A stretch of 42,460 bases of DNA, taken from contig NZ_MUNW01000089.1 in NCBI RefSeq assembly GCF_002002725.1, positions 1-42,460 on the forward strand, given 5' to 3'. Shown here piece by piece: positions 31,164-38,179 of the stretch (position 1 is its first letter; each line of letters opens with the position of its first letter). The DNA comes from Sinorhizobium sp. A49. GTDB lineage: Bacteria; Pseudomonadota; Alphaproteobacteria; Rhizobiales; Rhizobiaceae. Both the position numbers and the translations under genes were made by a program. A model generated the notes under the pieces. It made no database searches. It saw only the letters and a list, made by a program, of their open reading frames with translations, and had not been told where the DNA came from.

Positions 31164-31537
31164 TGGCGGCTACAGAGACAGCGGCGGCGGTTCATCGCCA
31201 GCTCGGGGAATTAGCGGCAGGGATGCGTGCCCTGCAGGACACAATGCGCCGGATAGAGGAGGGCGCCGATCGAGCGGAAGACAAGGCGGCCGAGAGCCGC
31301 GCTGCCGTCCACCGCCGCATGGATGAGCTTGTTGGTCGGGTCGGCCATCTCGAGACGTCCACGGCCACGATCGTCGCCGACGTGGCGGAAATGAAGCCCG
31401 TCACCGACGACGTCAAACGGTGGAAGCTGATGGGCATCGGAGCACTCGGGGTCACCGGAATTGCGGCCATGGCGCTCGGGGTGAGCTTTGCCGAAGCGAT
31501 ACGGCGCATCGTGTTCGTCATCATAGGGAAGGTCTGA
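31163..31537 (+). CDS. DUF1515 protein, candidate holin-like membrane protein
   Basis: A 124-residue protein: residues 5-85 are a long helix with repeated Arg/Glu/Ala heptads (RRIEEGADRAEDKAAESR), and residues 89-124 hold one or two hydrophobic segments (LMGIGALGVTGIAAMALGV and IRRIVFVIIGKV). DUF1515 is found mainly in rhizobial phages. It overlaps the lipoprotein stop by TAATG. No separate holin is recognised in the block, so this protein or the endolysin tail may supply that function; that is an inference. Confidence 0.72.
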   Translation: MAATETAAAVHRQLGELAAGMRALQDTMRRIEEGADRAEDKAAESRAAVHRRMDELVGRVGHLETSTATIVADVAEMKPVTDDVKRWKLMGIGALGVTGIAAMALGVSFAEAIRRIVFVIIGKV

Positions 31538-31574
31538 ACAGGAGCCCGCCGCAGCGTGAAGGATCGGAACGAAA

Positions 31575-31606
31575 AAGGATGGCCTCCGACAAGCGGGGCC
31601 ATCCTT
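31575..31606. terminator. Hairpin at the end of the late operon
   Basis: Arms AAGGATGGCC and GGCCATCCTT are perfect 10-base complements with a 12-base loop, 38 bases after the last late gene. The minus strand has a T-run of five on its side, the plus strand two T's. It could close both the late operon and the minus-strand transcript from 31741. Confidence 0.6.
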
Positions 31607-31740
31607 GCACACGACCCCGACGGATCATCATCTGGATCGTTTGCGCGTGCACTAATATAATCGCAAAAGTGGAGAATTGTTCCCACAGTTCTTGCGGACG
31701 CGCGCTGCCCGACGGCCGACCGGCATCGACTGGGTGAAGA

Positions 31741-31944
31741 TCACAAGAAATCCGCCATTTGCCGAAGCGCTTCCCGATCCTGAATGCCGCTTTGATAAAG
31801 GGATACCAGGCGAGCGGCCAGAGTTTCAGCCTCTTCGCTCTTCGCTTCCATTCGGCGCGAACGGATTAACTCATCAAATATGTCTTGGATGTCCTGAAGT
31901 TGATCGGGCCCTATGCCGCATTCGATCCCCTTGAACAAAAGCAT
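31741..31944 (-). CDS. Conserved small hypothetical protein
   Basis: A 67-residue, mostly helical protein (GIGPDQLQDIQDIFDELIRS; EEAETLAARLVSLYQSG; REALRQMADFL). A full AAGGAGGT ribosome site lies six bases before ATG 31944, one of the best in the window, so it is probably well translated. Small proteins with this GPDxL...IFDE plan are widespread in rhizobial genomes, without known role. It is the first gene after the phage late operon. Confidence 0.78.
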   Translation of the reverse strand: MLLFKGIECGIGPDQLQDIQDIFDELIRSRRMEAKSEEAETLAARLVSLYQSGIQDREALRQMADFL

Positions 31945-32262
31945 CGCGCTACCTCCTTCATTGGGGCGAAAGCGCGAACGATCTTTCAGTCGATGGTGCC
32001 CTTGTGATGCCCAAAGATCGCCTATTATGCGCCTTCCTTGGTACCATGTATGTACTGTGTGCCGTGGATCACGCGAACGTTGAGACGCGTGAGCGAGCTA
32101 GCCGACAACGTCGACATTTTCGAGCTCAAGGAATAGGCCCGCCCGAGGCAGCGCCATGTGTGGATCGGAGCCGCAGCGGACCTGACACCAACGCCGTTAC
32201 ATTTACGATCATCCATAAGAAGCTTATGATATAACTCCAAACGGCGAGTAATGGAGGTCGCG
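31945..32262. other. Intergenic stretch with no supported gene
   Basis: About 320 bases. Only short frames without good ribosome sites occur. A small AAG-centred inverted repeat (ATAAG / CTTAT) with AT-rich bases lies 20-40 bases before the zeta-like gene and might be part of its promoter. I see nothing else. Confidence 0.5.
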
Positions 32263-32565
32263 GTGGATTGTTGGCGAATGGTGCGGCGCAATAAGCTGAT
32301 TGGCCAGTGGGCGGCGCAAAAATTGGGGTTAGTCGGCGAAAGTGCCAGAACTTACTCGAATGATCTCGCAAGGGGCACGTTCGACATCGAACGCAACGAT
32401 GTGTTGGCTATAATTCTCAGGGACTTCGATGCTGCGGGAGTGGTTCAATCAAAAGACCAAATTCGCAGCGTCATGACCCAATCATGGCTAAACGCCGGAA
32501 GCAAAACAGATGGAGCAGATGCCAGCGACGCCGCACTGGTACAGATTGCGCGCAAGCTCATGTGA
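32263..32565 (+). CDS. Paralogue of the F1-ATPase zeta inhibitor (DUF1476), N-terminally short
   Basis: A 100-residue protein. Residues 6-70 match DUF1476, the alphaproteobacterial zeta subunit: RRNKLIGQWAAQKLGLVGESARTY, then DLARGTFDIERNDVLAIILRDFDAAGV, and a C-terminal helix. The usual 25-residue inhibitory N-terminal helix is missing; here the gene starts just before RRNKLIG. GTG 32263 has GGAGG five bases upstream; ATG 32251 and ATG 32278 are other possible starts. It stands alone, close to the prophage end, not in an ATP synthase operon. Confidence 0.7.
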   Translation: MDCWRMVRRNKLIGQWAAQKLGLVGESARTYSNDLARGTFDIERNDVLAIILRDFDAAGVVQSKDQIRSVMTQSWLNAGSKTDGADASDAALVQIARKLM

Positions 32566-32589
32566 CGACGGAGCTTGGAGAGGACCGGC

Positions 32590-32790
32590 TCAGGAAAGTT
32601 CCGAGCGAAGGCGCGTTTCCCACTCGACGCCGAAAAATTCCGGATCATCGACGATGTAATCGAAGACATCTCCATACTCGAGGTCCAGCCTTTCATCGAC
32701 CAGCATCCAGTGGGCGCCGTCGCGCAGCGCATCGACCTCCGCCATCACGTCGCGCACTTCTTCCTTGGTGGGGCGTGGGTTCTGCATCAT
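32590..32790 (-). CDS. Small protein coupled to Ku
   Basis: A 66-residue acidic protein (PRPTKEEVRDVMAEVDALRDGAHWMLVDE..., residues 5-32 in outline; DVFDYIVDDPEFFG near 40-53). Its start overlaps the stop of the Ku gene as TGATG, so it is translationally coupled. I do not recognise a domain; the acidic face may suit binding to a basic partner. Its consistent coupling to Ku is the main clue to function. Confidence 0.65.
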   Translation of the reverse strand: MMQNPRPTKEEVRDVMAEVDALRDGAHWMLVDERLDLEYGDVFDYIVDDPEFFGVEWETRLRSELS

Positions 32791-33581
32791 CAACCTCGGC
32801 TCTCCTTTTGACCTTCGAGGCTCTTCTTGAGCGCTGTCATGATGTCGACCACGTTATCCTTCGTCGGCTCAATCTTGCGCTTGCCCTTGGGCTTCAGCGT
32901 CTTTTTCTTCTCGGCGATCAGTTCCAGCATGCGGTCCTGAATGGGGTCGGAGATCGGCTCCCATTTCTTGGTCTGCGCCTTGATCAGCTGCTTCATCAGG
33001 GGCGCCAGTCCACCCTCTGGTTTAGCCTTTATGTTGGAGAAAAACTCTTCCTCCGGCCTGACCTCGTCGCCATAGCGGAGCGTCCAAAGCACAATGCCGT
33101 CGCCGCGGGGCTCAAGCATCACCGCCCGCTCCCGCTGGCCGAAGACGAGGCGGGAAATCCCGACCACGTTCTCTGCTCGCATGGCGTCGCGGATGACAGC
33201 GAAGGCGTCTTCGCCGACCTTATCGTTCGGCACCAGGTAGTGCGGTTTATCCAGCCAGATCCATTCGATGGAATCGCGGGGCGTGAACATTTCAATTTCG
33301 ATTGTCCGGACACTTTCGAGCGCAACCGCGTCCAGTTCTTCCTGCTCGAGCATGATGAAATCGCCTTCGGCGCGCTCGTAACCTTTGACCTGGTCGTCCG
33401 GGGCAACTTCCTTGCCGGTCACGTTGTCGACGAAGCGAGACGCGACCCGATTGCCGGTCGCGCGGTTCATGGTGTGAAATCGCACTTTCTCGGTATCGCT
33501 GGTGGCCGGCGACATTGCTACCGGGCAGGTGACTAGCGAAAGCTTCAGATAGCCCTTCCAGTATGGTTTGACGGCTGCCAT
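32790..33581 (-). CDS. ku: Ku protein (NHEJ), copy 2 of the tandem
   Basis: A 263-residue bacterial Ku. The barrel opens KPYWKGYLKLSLVTCPVAM and runs through VRFHTMNRATGNRV, DNVTGKEV and VKGYERAEGDFIMLEQEELDAV to RAENVVGISRLVFGQRERAVMLEPRGDGIVLWTLRY, in outline, ending in a basic, Lys-rich tail (KKKTLKPKGKRKIEP, residues 226-240). It binds DNA ends and recruits LigD. It begins three bases after the stop of the first Ku gene. No ligD lies in the window. Rhizobia often have several Ku genes; an adjacent pair resembles the Ku3/Ku4 arrangement of Sinorhizobium meliloti. Confidence 0.95.
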   Translation of the reverse strand: MAAVKPYWKGYLKLSLVTCPVAMSPATSDTEKVRFHTMNRATGNRVASRFVDNVTGKEVAPDDQVKGYERAEGDFIMLEQEELDAVALESVRTIEIEMFTPRDSIEWIWLDKPHYLVPNDKVGEDAFAVIRDAMRAENVVGISRLVFGQRERAVMLEPRGDGIVLWTLRYGDEVRPEEEFFSNIKAKPEGGLAPLMKQLIKAQTKKWEPISDPIQDRMLELIAEKKKTLKPKGKRKIEPTKDNVVDIMTALKKSLEGQKESRG

Positions 33582-33584
33582 GGC

Positions 33585-34448
33585 TCAGCCTGCCTTCTTG
33601 CGAGCAGCGGCGGGCCGTTGTGCCGGCGCGGCTCGTGCGGCCGCGGCAGCGGTGCGCGGCTTGGATGCCCGGGCCGACCCAAAGCCGGCGCTCATGCGCA
33701 GCGCTTCCATTAGGTTGGTTGAGGGTTCGATCTTCCGCTGCTTCTTCACCTTGACGGCCCGACCTTCCATCTTCGCCTTCACCACCTCGGCAAGGGCGGC
33801 GTCATAGCGGTCGTCGAACGTCTTCGGGTCGAACAAGGCCGTCTTGCTTTTGACGATATGCTTGGCGATGTCGAGCATCTCGCCTTCGATTTTGAGCTTC
33901 GGGATCTCGGCGAAGGCCTCTTTGGCAGAGCGGACCTGGTAATCGAAGTTGAGGGTCGTCGCGATCAGCCCGTCGCCGTGGGCGCGGATCAGCACCGTTC
34001 GAAGCCGGCGAAACAGCACGGCCTGGGCGAGGGCGCCAACCTTGGATTCCCGCATCGCATCACGGATCAGGGCGAAGGTCTCTTCGCCTAACCGATCGGG
34101 CAGGAGATAATAAGGTTTGTCGAAATAGAGGTCATCAATCTCGGTAAAGGGGACATAGGACTGGATGCGGAGCGTCTTGTCGCTTGGCGGAACCGCCGCG
34201 GCGAGCTCGTCCGGTTCAAACAGGACATAGCGGCCGTCGTCGACCTCATAGCCCTTTATCTGATCCTCGCGCTCAACGACCTTCCAAGTGTCGATATCGA
34301 CGTACTCCCGCTTCACGCGATTGCCGGTTTTTCGGTTGAGGGTGTTGAAGCTCACGCGCTCTGAAGTTGACGCGGCGCTATACAGCGCCACCGGGCAACT
34401 GATCTCGGCAAACTTCAGAAAGCCCTTCCAAAGAGCACGTCCGGCCAT
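33585..34448 (-). CDS. ku: Ku protein (NHEJ), copy 1 of the tandem
   Basis: A 287-residue bacterial Ku (RALWKGFLKFAEISCPVALYSA, in outline; VSFNTLNRKTGNRVKREYVD; KGYEVDDGRYVLFEPDEL; then RESKVGALAQAVLFRRLRTVLIRAHGDGLIATTL). Its tail is longer and rich in Ala/Lys/Pro/Arg (residues 255-287), a DNA- or ligase-contact extension. It is first in the three-gene operon. The two Ku proteins have diverged strongly, so a heterodimer is likely. No perfect LexA box lies upstream. Confidence 0.95.
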   Translation of the reverse strand: MAGRALWKGFLKFAEISCPVALYSAASTSERVSFNTLNRKTGNRVKREYVDIDTWKVVEREDQIKGYEVDDGRYVLFEPDELAAAVPPSDKTLRIQSYVPFTEIDDLYFDKPYYLLPDRLGEETFALIRDAMRESKVGALAQAVLFRRLRTVLIRAHGDGLIATTLNFDYQVRSAKEAFAEIPKLKIEGEMLDIAKHIVKSKTALFDPKTFDDRYDAALAEVVKAKMEGRAVKVKKQRKIEPSTNLMEALRMSAGFGSARASKPRTAAAAARAAPAQRPAAARKKAG

Positions 34449-34619
34449 ATCGATTCTCCCGATGAACCCGGATTCAACGGAGGCAGATTACGTTTGTTCC
34501 AGCTAATACGCGAATCAATTGTGGCGTTTGATGGGCTGTCGATAGTAGGATGAACCTATCCACGAGTATTGCGTTAGAGGAGTCTGTTGCACCAAGCCGA
34601 GCGTAAGGAGGGCGGTGCT

Positions 34620-34949
34620 GTGAACACGAAGCTCCATATCGACGGATCGTTTCAGGCCATGCATCAAGCGCTGGAAGAGGCCAACCAGGCCTTTGAGAGT
34701 GGCGGCGCCGACCGGCATAGAGACGCGTTGCAACGCCTCGGTCGGGCCGTGATGAACTCCCTTGCCGAGATCATCGAGACCGACGGTGGCACGGATGGTT
34801 ACCTCTACGATGCCGAAGGCATCGCCCAGGACATCGAGGCCTGTTACCAAAAGCTCGTCGAAGAAGAGGACGCGGCCGAGCCGCATGACGTGCCGCGGCA
34901 AGCCAGCCACGGGACGCTCAATTTTCGTCAGCAGGGGGTAGCGCGATGA
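34620..34949 (+). CDS. Conserved hypothetical protein
   Basis: A 109-residue acidic, helical protein (FQAMHQALEEANQAFES; RAVMNSLAEIIETDGGTDG; IAQDIEACYQKLVEEED). AAGGAGG lies eight bases before GTG 34620; a TTG with GAGGAG 33 bases upstream is the other candidate. It is divergent from the Ku operon, and it overlaps the next gene by ATGA. Function not recognised. Confidence 0.6.
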   Translation: MNTKLHIDGSFQAMHQALEEANQAFESGGADRHRDALQRLGRAVMNSLAEIIETDGGTDGYLYDAEGIAQDIEACYQKLVEEEDAAEPHDVPRQASHGTLNFRQQGVAR

Positions 34950-35176
34950 TCACTGGAACAGACCTGCTCAAAATTTCCCGCGCTCGGGTGAATATGGATC
35001 GATCGGACCTTGAGGCGGCCGGCGTCATTGACCCAGGGCAGGCGGGCGACAAGGCTTGGTCGAACTTCGGTAGGGATATGGACACTTTCATTCTGAAGTT
35101 GCCCGATTGGCGCCGAGCCGCCCTGGCTGCGGTGATTAGGTCGAAAGCAGGCGGCAGCGCTGAGTTTTCACACTAG
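34946..35176 (+). CDS. Conserved hypothetical protein
   Basis: A 76-residue protein starting inside the end of the previous gene (ATGA). It has a mixed N-terminal half (LLKISRARVNMDRSDLEAAGV) and a hydrophobic, Trp-containing helix (FILKLPDWRRAALAAVI). No known domain. It converges on the exported nuclease gene. Confidence 0.55.
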   Translation: MITGTDLLKISRARVNMDRSDLEAAGVIDPGQAGDKAWSNFGRDMDTFILKLPDWRRAALAAVIRSKAGGSAEFSH

Positions 35177-35196
35177 AGCAAAACGGCTTCAGAATG

Positions 35197-35700
35197 TCAG
35201 CACGCGACGCGTTGCCCTGTCCGTTCCGCCCGCACCTCGCACGGCTTCTGAAACGCTCCCTGCCAAATCCCGAAGCCACTCACTTGCGCCGCGCGCTGTG
35301 CGCCAGCATATGCGCCTTTGCTGTACCGGGGCCAGTCCAAGGCGTGTCCGTTCTCCACAAGCCACCGGTTGACGTTGACGCCGTCGGCGCGGAAGCACAC
35401 GCCGACAACCCGCCCATATCGGTCCCGGTCTACGAGCTCACAGCGGGTGGGTCTGGCTGCTGCCAGGAACCGGTCGAGGGCAAAGGCGGCTTCCCGTCCG
35501 CATCGGTACGTGTTGCCGTTTCTGTCAGCGCATAGCTGCCGGCTTTCGGGTGCGTCGACGCCATGTAGCCGAACCCGTACCTTCCCGATGTCGATTGTGT
35601 CGCCGTCCACTACTGAGGCGCGTCCGGCAAGCGGTTCTGCGGCGCTTACCGGAAGACCAGATAGGGACACTGCAAGAAGCGCGGCAAACCATTTTTTCAA
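35197..35700 (-). CDS. Exported thermonuclease-like protein (SNase fold)
   Basis: A 167-residue protein with a signal peptide (MKKWFAALLAVSLSGLPVSA). The mature part has the staphylococcal nuclease order: VVDGDTI at 30-36, RVRLHGVDAPE near 42-52, then LVDRDRYGRVVG with the second Arg near 93-98, and WLVENGHALDWPRYSKGAY. Catalytic-type Asp, Glu and Arg are in place. It starts at TTG 35700, overlapping the SRAP stop as TTGA, so it is the last gene of that operon. It would act on nucleic acid outside the cytoplasm. Confidence 0.85.
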   Translation of the reverse strand: MKKWFAALLAVSLSGLPVSAAEPLAGRASVVDGDTIDIGKVRVRLHGVDAPESRQLCADRNGNTYRCGREAAFALDRFLAAARPTRCELVDRDRYGRVVGVCFRADGVNVNRWLVENGHALDWPRYSKGAYAGAQRAAQVSGFGIWQGAFQKPCEVRAERTGQRVAC

Positions 35701-36452
35701 AGCAGAAGAGCCTGCTGTGCGTCTGACGACGGCTTTTCCGCCACCTGAACGATCTCGAGCTTGTCGTCGGGTAGGGGACGCTGCAGGGCATGGGCTTCTG
35801 ACCAGGGAGCTGTCAGCCACGTCTGTACCTCGTCCCTCGTCGTCAGGAGTACCGGCATCGCCTTTTGATGGATTGGTGCAACAATGCCGTTTGGCTCTGT
35901 CGTCAGGAATGCGAAGAGATCGATCGTTATCAGGCCTTCCTTGACCTTCCGAACACTGGCCCAGTCCTTCACCCAGATGCCGGCAAAGAACATCAGTGGC
36001 TCGTCCGCGGTGCTCGCGAACCAGGCGTTTGGCGTGCGGCCACCTTCGACTTTGCTCGCAGGGTCTGGCTCCGCGAAACGGGTCACGGGCACCACGCATC
36101 GGTTCTCCACTCCAAGCCAACGCTTCCAGTGCTTGCTTGACGTGTTGCGAACGTTCGTGGTCCCGCCATCGGGTTCCATCTTCAAGAGTTCGTCAAAGTC
36201 GACTTCCTTGCCTTTGGCGCGAAGCTTATCTGCGCGCTTCGTGGCTGCATCCAATTGCGCCTTGCTCGACGAAGGCATGCCCCAGCGGACAGCGGCCAAT
36301 TCTCGTCGACCCTCGTTGTTTCGAACGATGGGAGCAAAGCGATCCGGATAGACGTCAATTGATGGCTCGAGGTTGCCCAACAGGTCGTTCGTGACGGAGA
36401 CGAAATCTCTGATCGCCTGCTGGTTCGTCGTCAAATTGTAGAGATTGCACAT
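35697..36452 (-). CDS. yedK: SRAP-family protein (YedK/HMCES), abasic-site crosslinker
   Basis: A 251-residue SRAP protein. Cys2 directly follows the start Met, as needed for the thiazolidine crosslink with abasic sites in single-stranded DNA. TTNVRNTSSKHW at 98-109, VVPVTRFAEP near 120-129 (Glu128) and APIHQKAMPVLL near 192-203 (His195) complete the catalytic set. An insert at about 61-97 (KAQLDAATKRADKLRAKG...) is seen in rhizobial relatives. It is the central gene of an operon headed by a LexA-type box, fitting the family name (SOS response-associated). Confidence 0.94.
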   Translation of the reverse strand: MCNLYNLTTNQQAIRDFVSVTNDLLGNLEPSIDVYPDRFAPIVRNNEGRRELAAVRWGMPSSSKAQLDAATKRADKLRAKGKEVDFDELLKMEPDGGTTNVRNTSSKHWKRWLGVENRCVVPVTRFAEPDPASKVEGGRTPNAWFASTADEPLMFFAGIWVKDWASVRKVKEGLITIDLFAFLTTEPNGIVAPIHQKAMPVLLTTRDEVQTWLTAPWSEAHALQRPLPDDKLEIVQVAEKPSSDAQQALLL

Positions 36453-36790
36453 CGTGGTTGCTCACCTTCAGTAGACGTCGTCTTTCCAGACTGGCTGCGA
36501 ACGGTTTTGATATTCACCAGTTTCCGGATGCGGAGCTTTCCAGTGTCGGCGGGCCATGGCAACTCGAAAACTGCACGCAAGTAATCTTTGCGGTTGCATT
36601 TCTCGCACCGGAAATGCCGTGCGATTTCATCGATCGGCACGTCACCGCATAGCTGCAGCAGATCGTGACAGCGATAGCGGTGCGTGATGCGGCAGTACAT
36701 ACAGTCTATCTTGACGATCTGGCGCGTTCCCTCGGCCTTGGACAAGGTGTGCATGCGCTGAAGCCGCGTTAGGCCATTCTGTTCCGGCAT
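36431..36790 (-). CDS. Small zinc-binding protein
   Basis: A 119-residue protein with four Cys (CMYC near 31-34, RCEKC near 61-65), fit for a zinc finger, and a basic C terminus. Start ATG 36790 is preceded by AGG at a good distance; an upstream GTG gives eight more residues. It overlaps the SRAP gene by 22 bases and the gene upstream by 22, so all three are probably one transcript. Function not known. Confidence 0.68.
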   Translation of the reverse strand: MPEQNGLTRLQRMHTLSKAEGTRQIVKIDCMYCRITHRYRCHDLLQLCGDVPIDEIARHFRCEKCNRKDYLRAVFELPWPADTGKLRIRKLVNIKTVRSQSGKTTSTEGEQPRCAISTI

Positions 36791-37005
36791 AGCGTCAACC
36801 TGAAGCGTTTGCACTTCCGATGGCCGCGGCCGGCTCGTTGCACGGGCGCAGCCAGTGCGAGCTGCTCACGCAGATGCCGGCAGTCGGCAAGCAAGGTCCG
36901 AATGGTGGCCTCGGCGTCGCCGTCGTGCCAGGCCAGCGCTGCGGCGAAATCGTCGATGGTTTGATCTGCATTGTCGATTGGAGCGATTTGCTGGGCGGCG
37001 GGCAT
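36769..37005 (-). CDS. Small hypothetical protein of the SOS operon
   Basis: A 78-residue protein: an acidic helical N-terminal part (IDNADQTIDDFAAALAWHDGD; TIRTLLADCRHLREQLALA) and a basic end (GRGHRKCKRFRLTLCRNR). GAGGAGAAACC before ATG 37005 is a strong ribosome site. Its end overlaps the next gene by 22 bases. No recognised domain. Confidence 0.65.
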   Translation of the reverse strand: MPAAQQIAPIDNADQTIDDFAAALAWHDGDAEATIRTLLADCRHLREQLALAAPVQRAGRGHRKCKRFRLTLCRNRMA

Positions 37006-37083
37006 GGTTTCTCCTCGTCCGGGGTGCCTTCCCGGAGTTTTCGTTTGTTCGGTTTTAAGTTGGCGGCCGCATCGCCGGTGACT

Positions 37084-37257
37084 TCAGGACCTCTTGGCCG
37101 GTGGCCATTCGATCTTGTGCTCGAAACAGTACCAGTTAGGCGTTGCGCGTCCGTGGGCAAAGCCAAGGCTACCCCACTTCGTGCAACCGGGATGCTCGCA
37201 CAAATGGACGTATGGGCCGCTTTCCGTTTTCTTGGTCGCGCCGACTTCGTCACTCAT
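37084..37257 (-). CDS. Small Cys/His-rich protein, first gene behind a LexA box
   Basis: A 57-residue protein with CEHPGC, then W..CFEHK, a CxxxxC...CxxH set that could hold a zinc ion. AGAGGG eight bases before ATG 37257 and the LexA box just upstream both support this start rather than the longer frame that begins at 37308. Proteins of this type are common and unnamed in rhizobial genomes. Confidence 0.65.
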   Translation of the reverse strand: MSDEVGATKKTESGPYVHLCEHPGCTKWGSLGFAHGRATPNWYCFEHKIEWPPAKRS

Positions 37258-37280
37258 GCCGCAGGCCCTCTGGATGCTGT

Positions 37281-37295
37281 GTTCTACAAATGTTC
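37281..37295 (-). promoter_or_regulatory. LexA-type SOS box (GTTC-N7-GTTC) before the SRAP operon
   Basis: GTTC TACAAAT GTTC is a perfect match to the alphaproteobacterial LexA site. It lies 24 bases before the start of the first gene of the minus-strand operon that leads to the SRAP and nuclease genes. A TTGACT at 37310-37315 (minus strand) is a candidate -35, which would place the box across the -10 region and allow repression. Confidence 0.8.
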
Positions 37296-37336
37296 TCATT
37301 GAGGCCAAGAGTCAACACCCAGGTTTAGCGGGAGGG

Positions 37337-37579
37337 TCAATGGTATTTAGGTGCGATCAGAACGACGCCGGCTCCGAGCTCAAACGTCTCTGTTTCCGCA
37401 TTCATCGTCAGATAGTTGTTTTCCGCCAACTCGATCAAAGCCTCGGCCACCTCATCCCTTGACCAACCGGCCGCTTCAGCTTTTGCGGCCAGATGCTGGA
37501 ACTCGGCCTCGAGGGCTTCCTGGCAATGAAGACTACGATCGGGATGGCATTTAGGATGCTTCGGTGAGGGGATCTTCGG
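37337..37579 (-). CDS. Small hypothetical protein
   Basis: An 80-residue protein with a basic, Pro/His-rich N terminus (PKIPSPKHPKCHPDRSLHCQ), a helix (EALEAEFQHLAAKAEAAGW), and a helix-turn-strand end (VAEALIELAENNYL...GVVLIAPKYH). AGGAGG before ATG 37579 is strong. It follows the next upstream gene by 58 bases in the same direction and probably shares its promoter. Confidence 0.65.
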   Translation of the reverse strand, partial: PKIPSPKHPKCHPDRSLHCQEALEAEFQHLAAKAEAAGWSRDEVAEALIELAENNYLTMNAETETFELGAGVVLIAPKYH

Positions 37580-37637
37580 CATGGCGCTTCCTCCTGCAAA
37601 GGAGGGTAGGGCGCGCGCGGCAACCGGCAAGATGACG

Positions 37638-37835
37638 CTAATTCAAGGCGCCTGTCTCGATCGTGACGCGTCGGTCCGTCCAGCCGCGTCGATAGGCTTC
37701 GTCGAGAACCTCCCGCCACATCTCATCGTCAGAACCTTCGGCCCAAGTCGCTTGGGCGCAAAGAAAGACTGCCACTAGGCAGACCTCACGCAGCTCGTTG
37801 TCGGCAAGGTCGGTGATTGAAGGAATTTCATCCAT
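37638..37835 (-). CDS. Small hypothetical protein behind a second LexA box
   Basis: A 65-residue acidic protein (MDEIPSITDLADNELREVC; FLCAQATWAEGSDDEMWREV; YRRGWTDRRVTIETGALN). AGAGGAG lies seven bases before ATG 37835. A perfect LexA-type box lies about 90 bases upstream. No domain recognised. Confidence 0.65.
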   Translation of the reverse strand: MDEIPSITDLADNELREVCLVAVFLCAQATWAEGSDDEMWREVLDEAYRRGWTDRRVTIETGALN

Positions 37836-37924
37836 AGGTGTCTCCTCTTGAGCAGAGGCTACGCGCTTATGGCGACCGCAAGCTAGGCACAAAAATGCCC
37901 CCTTCCTAGTTCGCAGGGCACCGA

Positions 37925-37939
37925 GAACCGAACAAGAAC
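37925..37939 (-). promoter_or_regulatory. Second LexA-type SOS box (GTTC-N7-GTTC)
   Basis: On the minus strand the site reads GTTC TTGTTCG GTTC, again a perfect match. It lies about 90 bases before the gene that starts at 37835 and about 630 bases from the first box. A third GTTC within the spacer gives partly overlapping half-sites. No clear -10 or -35 can be fixed here. Confidence 0.75.
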
Positions 37940-38065
37940 ACTTTACGGGATTTTTCCGGGACTATTTGGGTGATTCCCGGGAGTCTGGTGCCAAAACGTT
38001 CCGGTTTCGGGTGTTTTGCACGTTTTGCCGATTCGCAAAAAATCGTTCTATTTCAAAGAGGTAGT

Positions 38066-38142
38066 TGGCGACCCCTGCAGGATTCGAACCTGCGACAACC
38101 TGCTTAGAAGGCAGGTGCTCTATCCAACTGAGCTAAGGGGCC
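38066..38142 (-). tRNA. tRNA-Arg (anticodon TCT)
   Basis: The complement folds as a full cloverleaf: acceptor GGCCCCT with AGGGGTC, anticodon stem CCTGC / GCAGG around CTTCTAA (anticodon TCT), and T-arm GCAGGTTCGAATCCTGC. CCA is encoded. The 3' end faces the prophage side, a common integration target. Confidence 0.95.
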
Positions 38143-38179
38143 GTTGCGGGCAGTGCCCGTCGAAAACGGCTCAAGGACC

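Noticed and set aside
32004-32234. Plus-strand frame of 76 codons between the small gene at 31741 and the zeta-like gene
   Set aside because: No ribosome site, composition unlike a protein, no similarity that I recognise.
32484-33536. Plus-strand frame of 350 codons opposite the Ku gene
   Set aside because: Ku on the minus strand is certain and this is its shadow.
34464-34478. GAAC-N7-CAAC just upstream of the first Ku gene, close to a LexA box
   Set aside because: One half-site has a mismatch, so I do not call it; it may be worth testing with the two perfect boxes.
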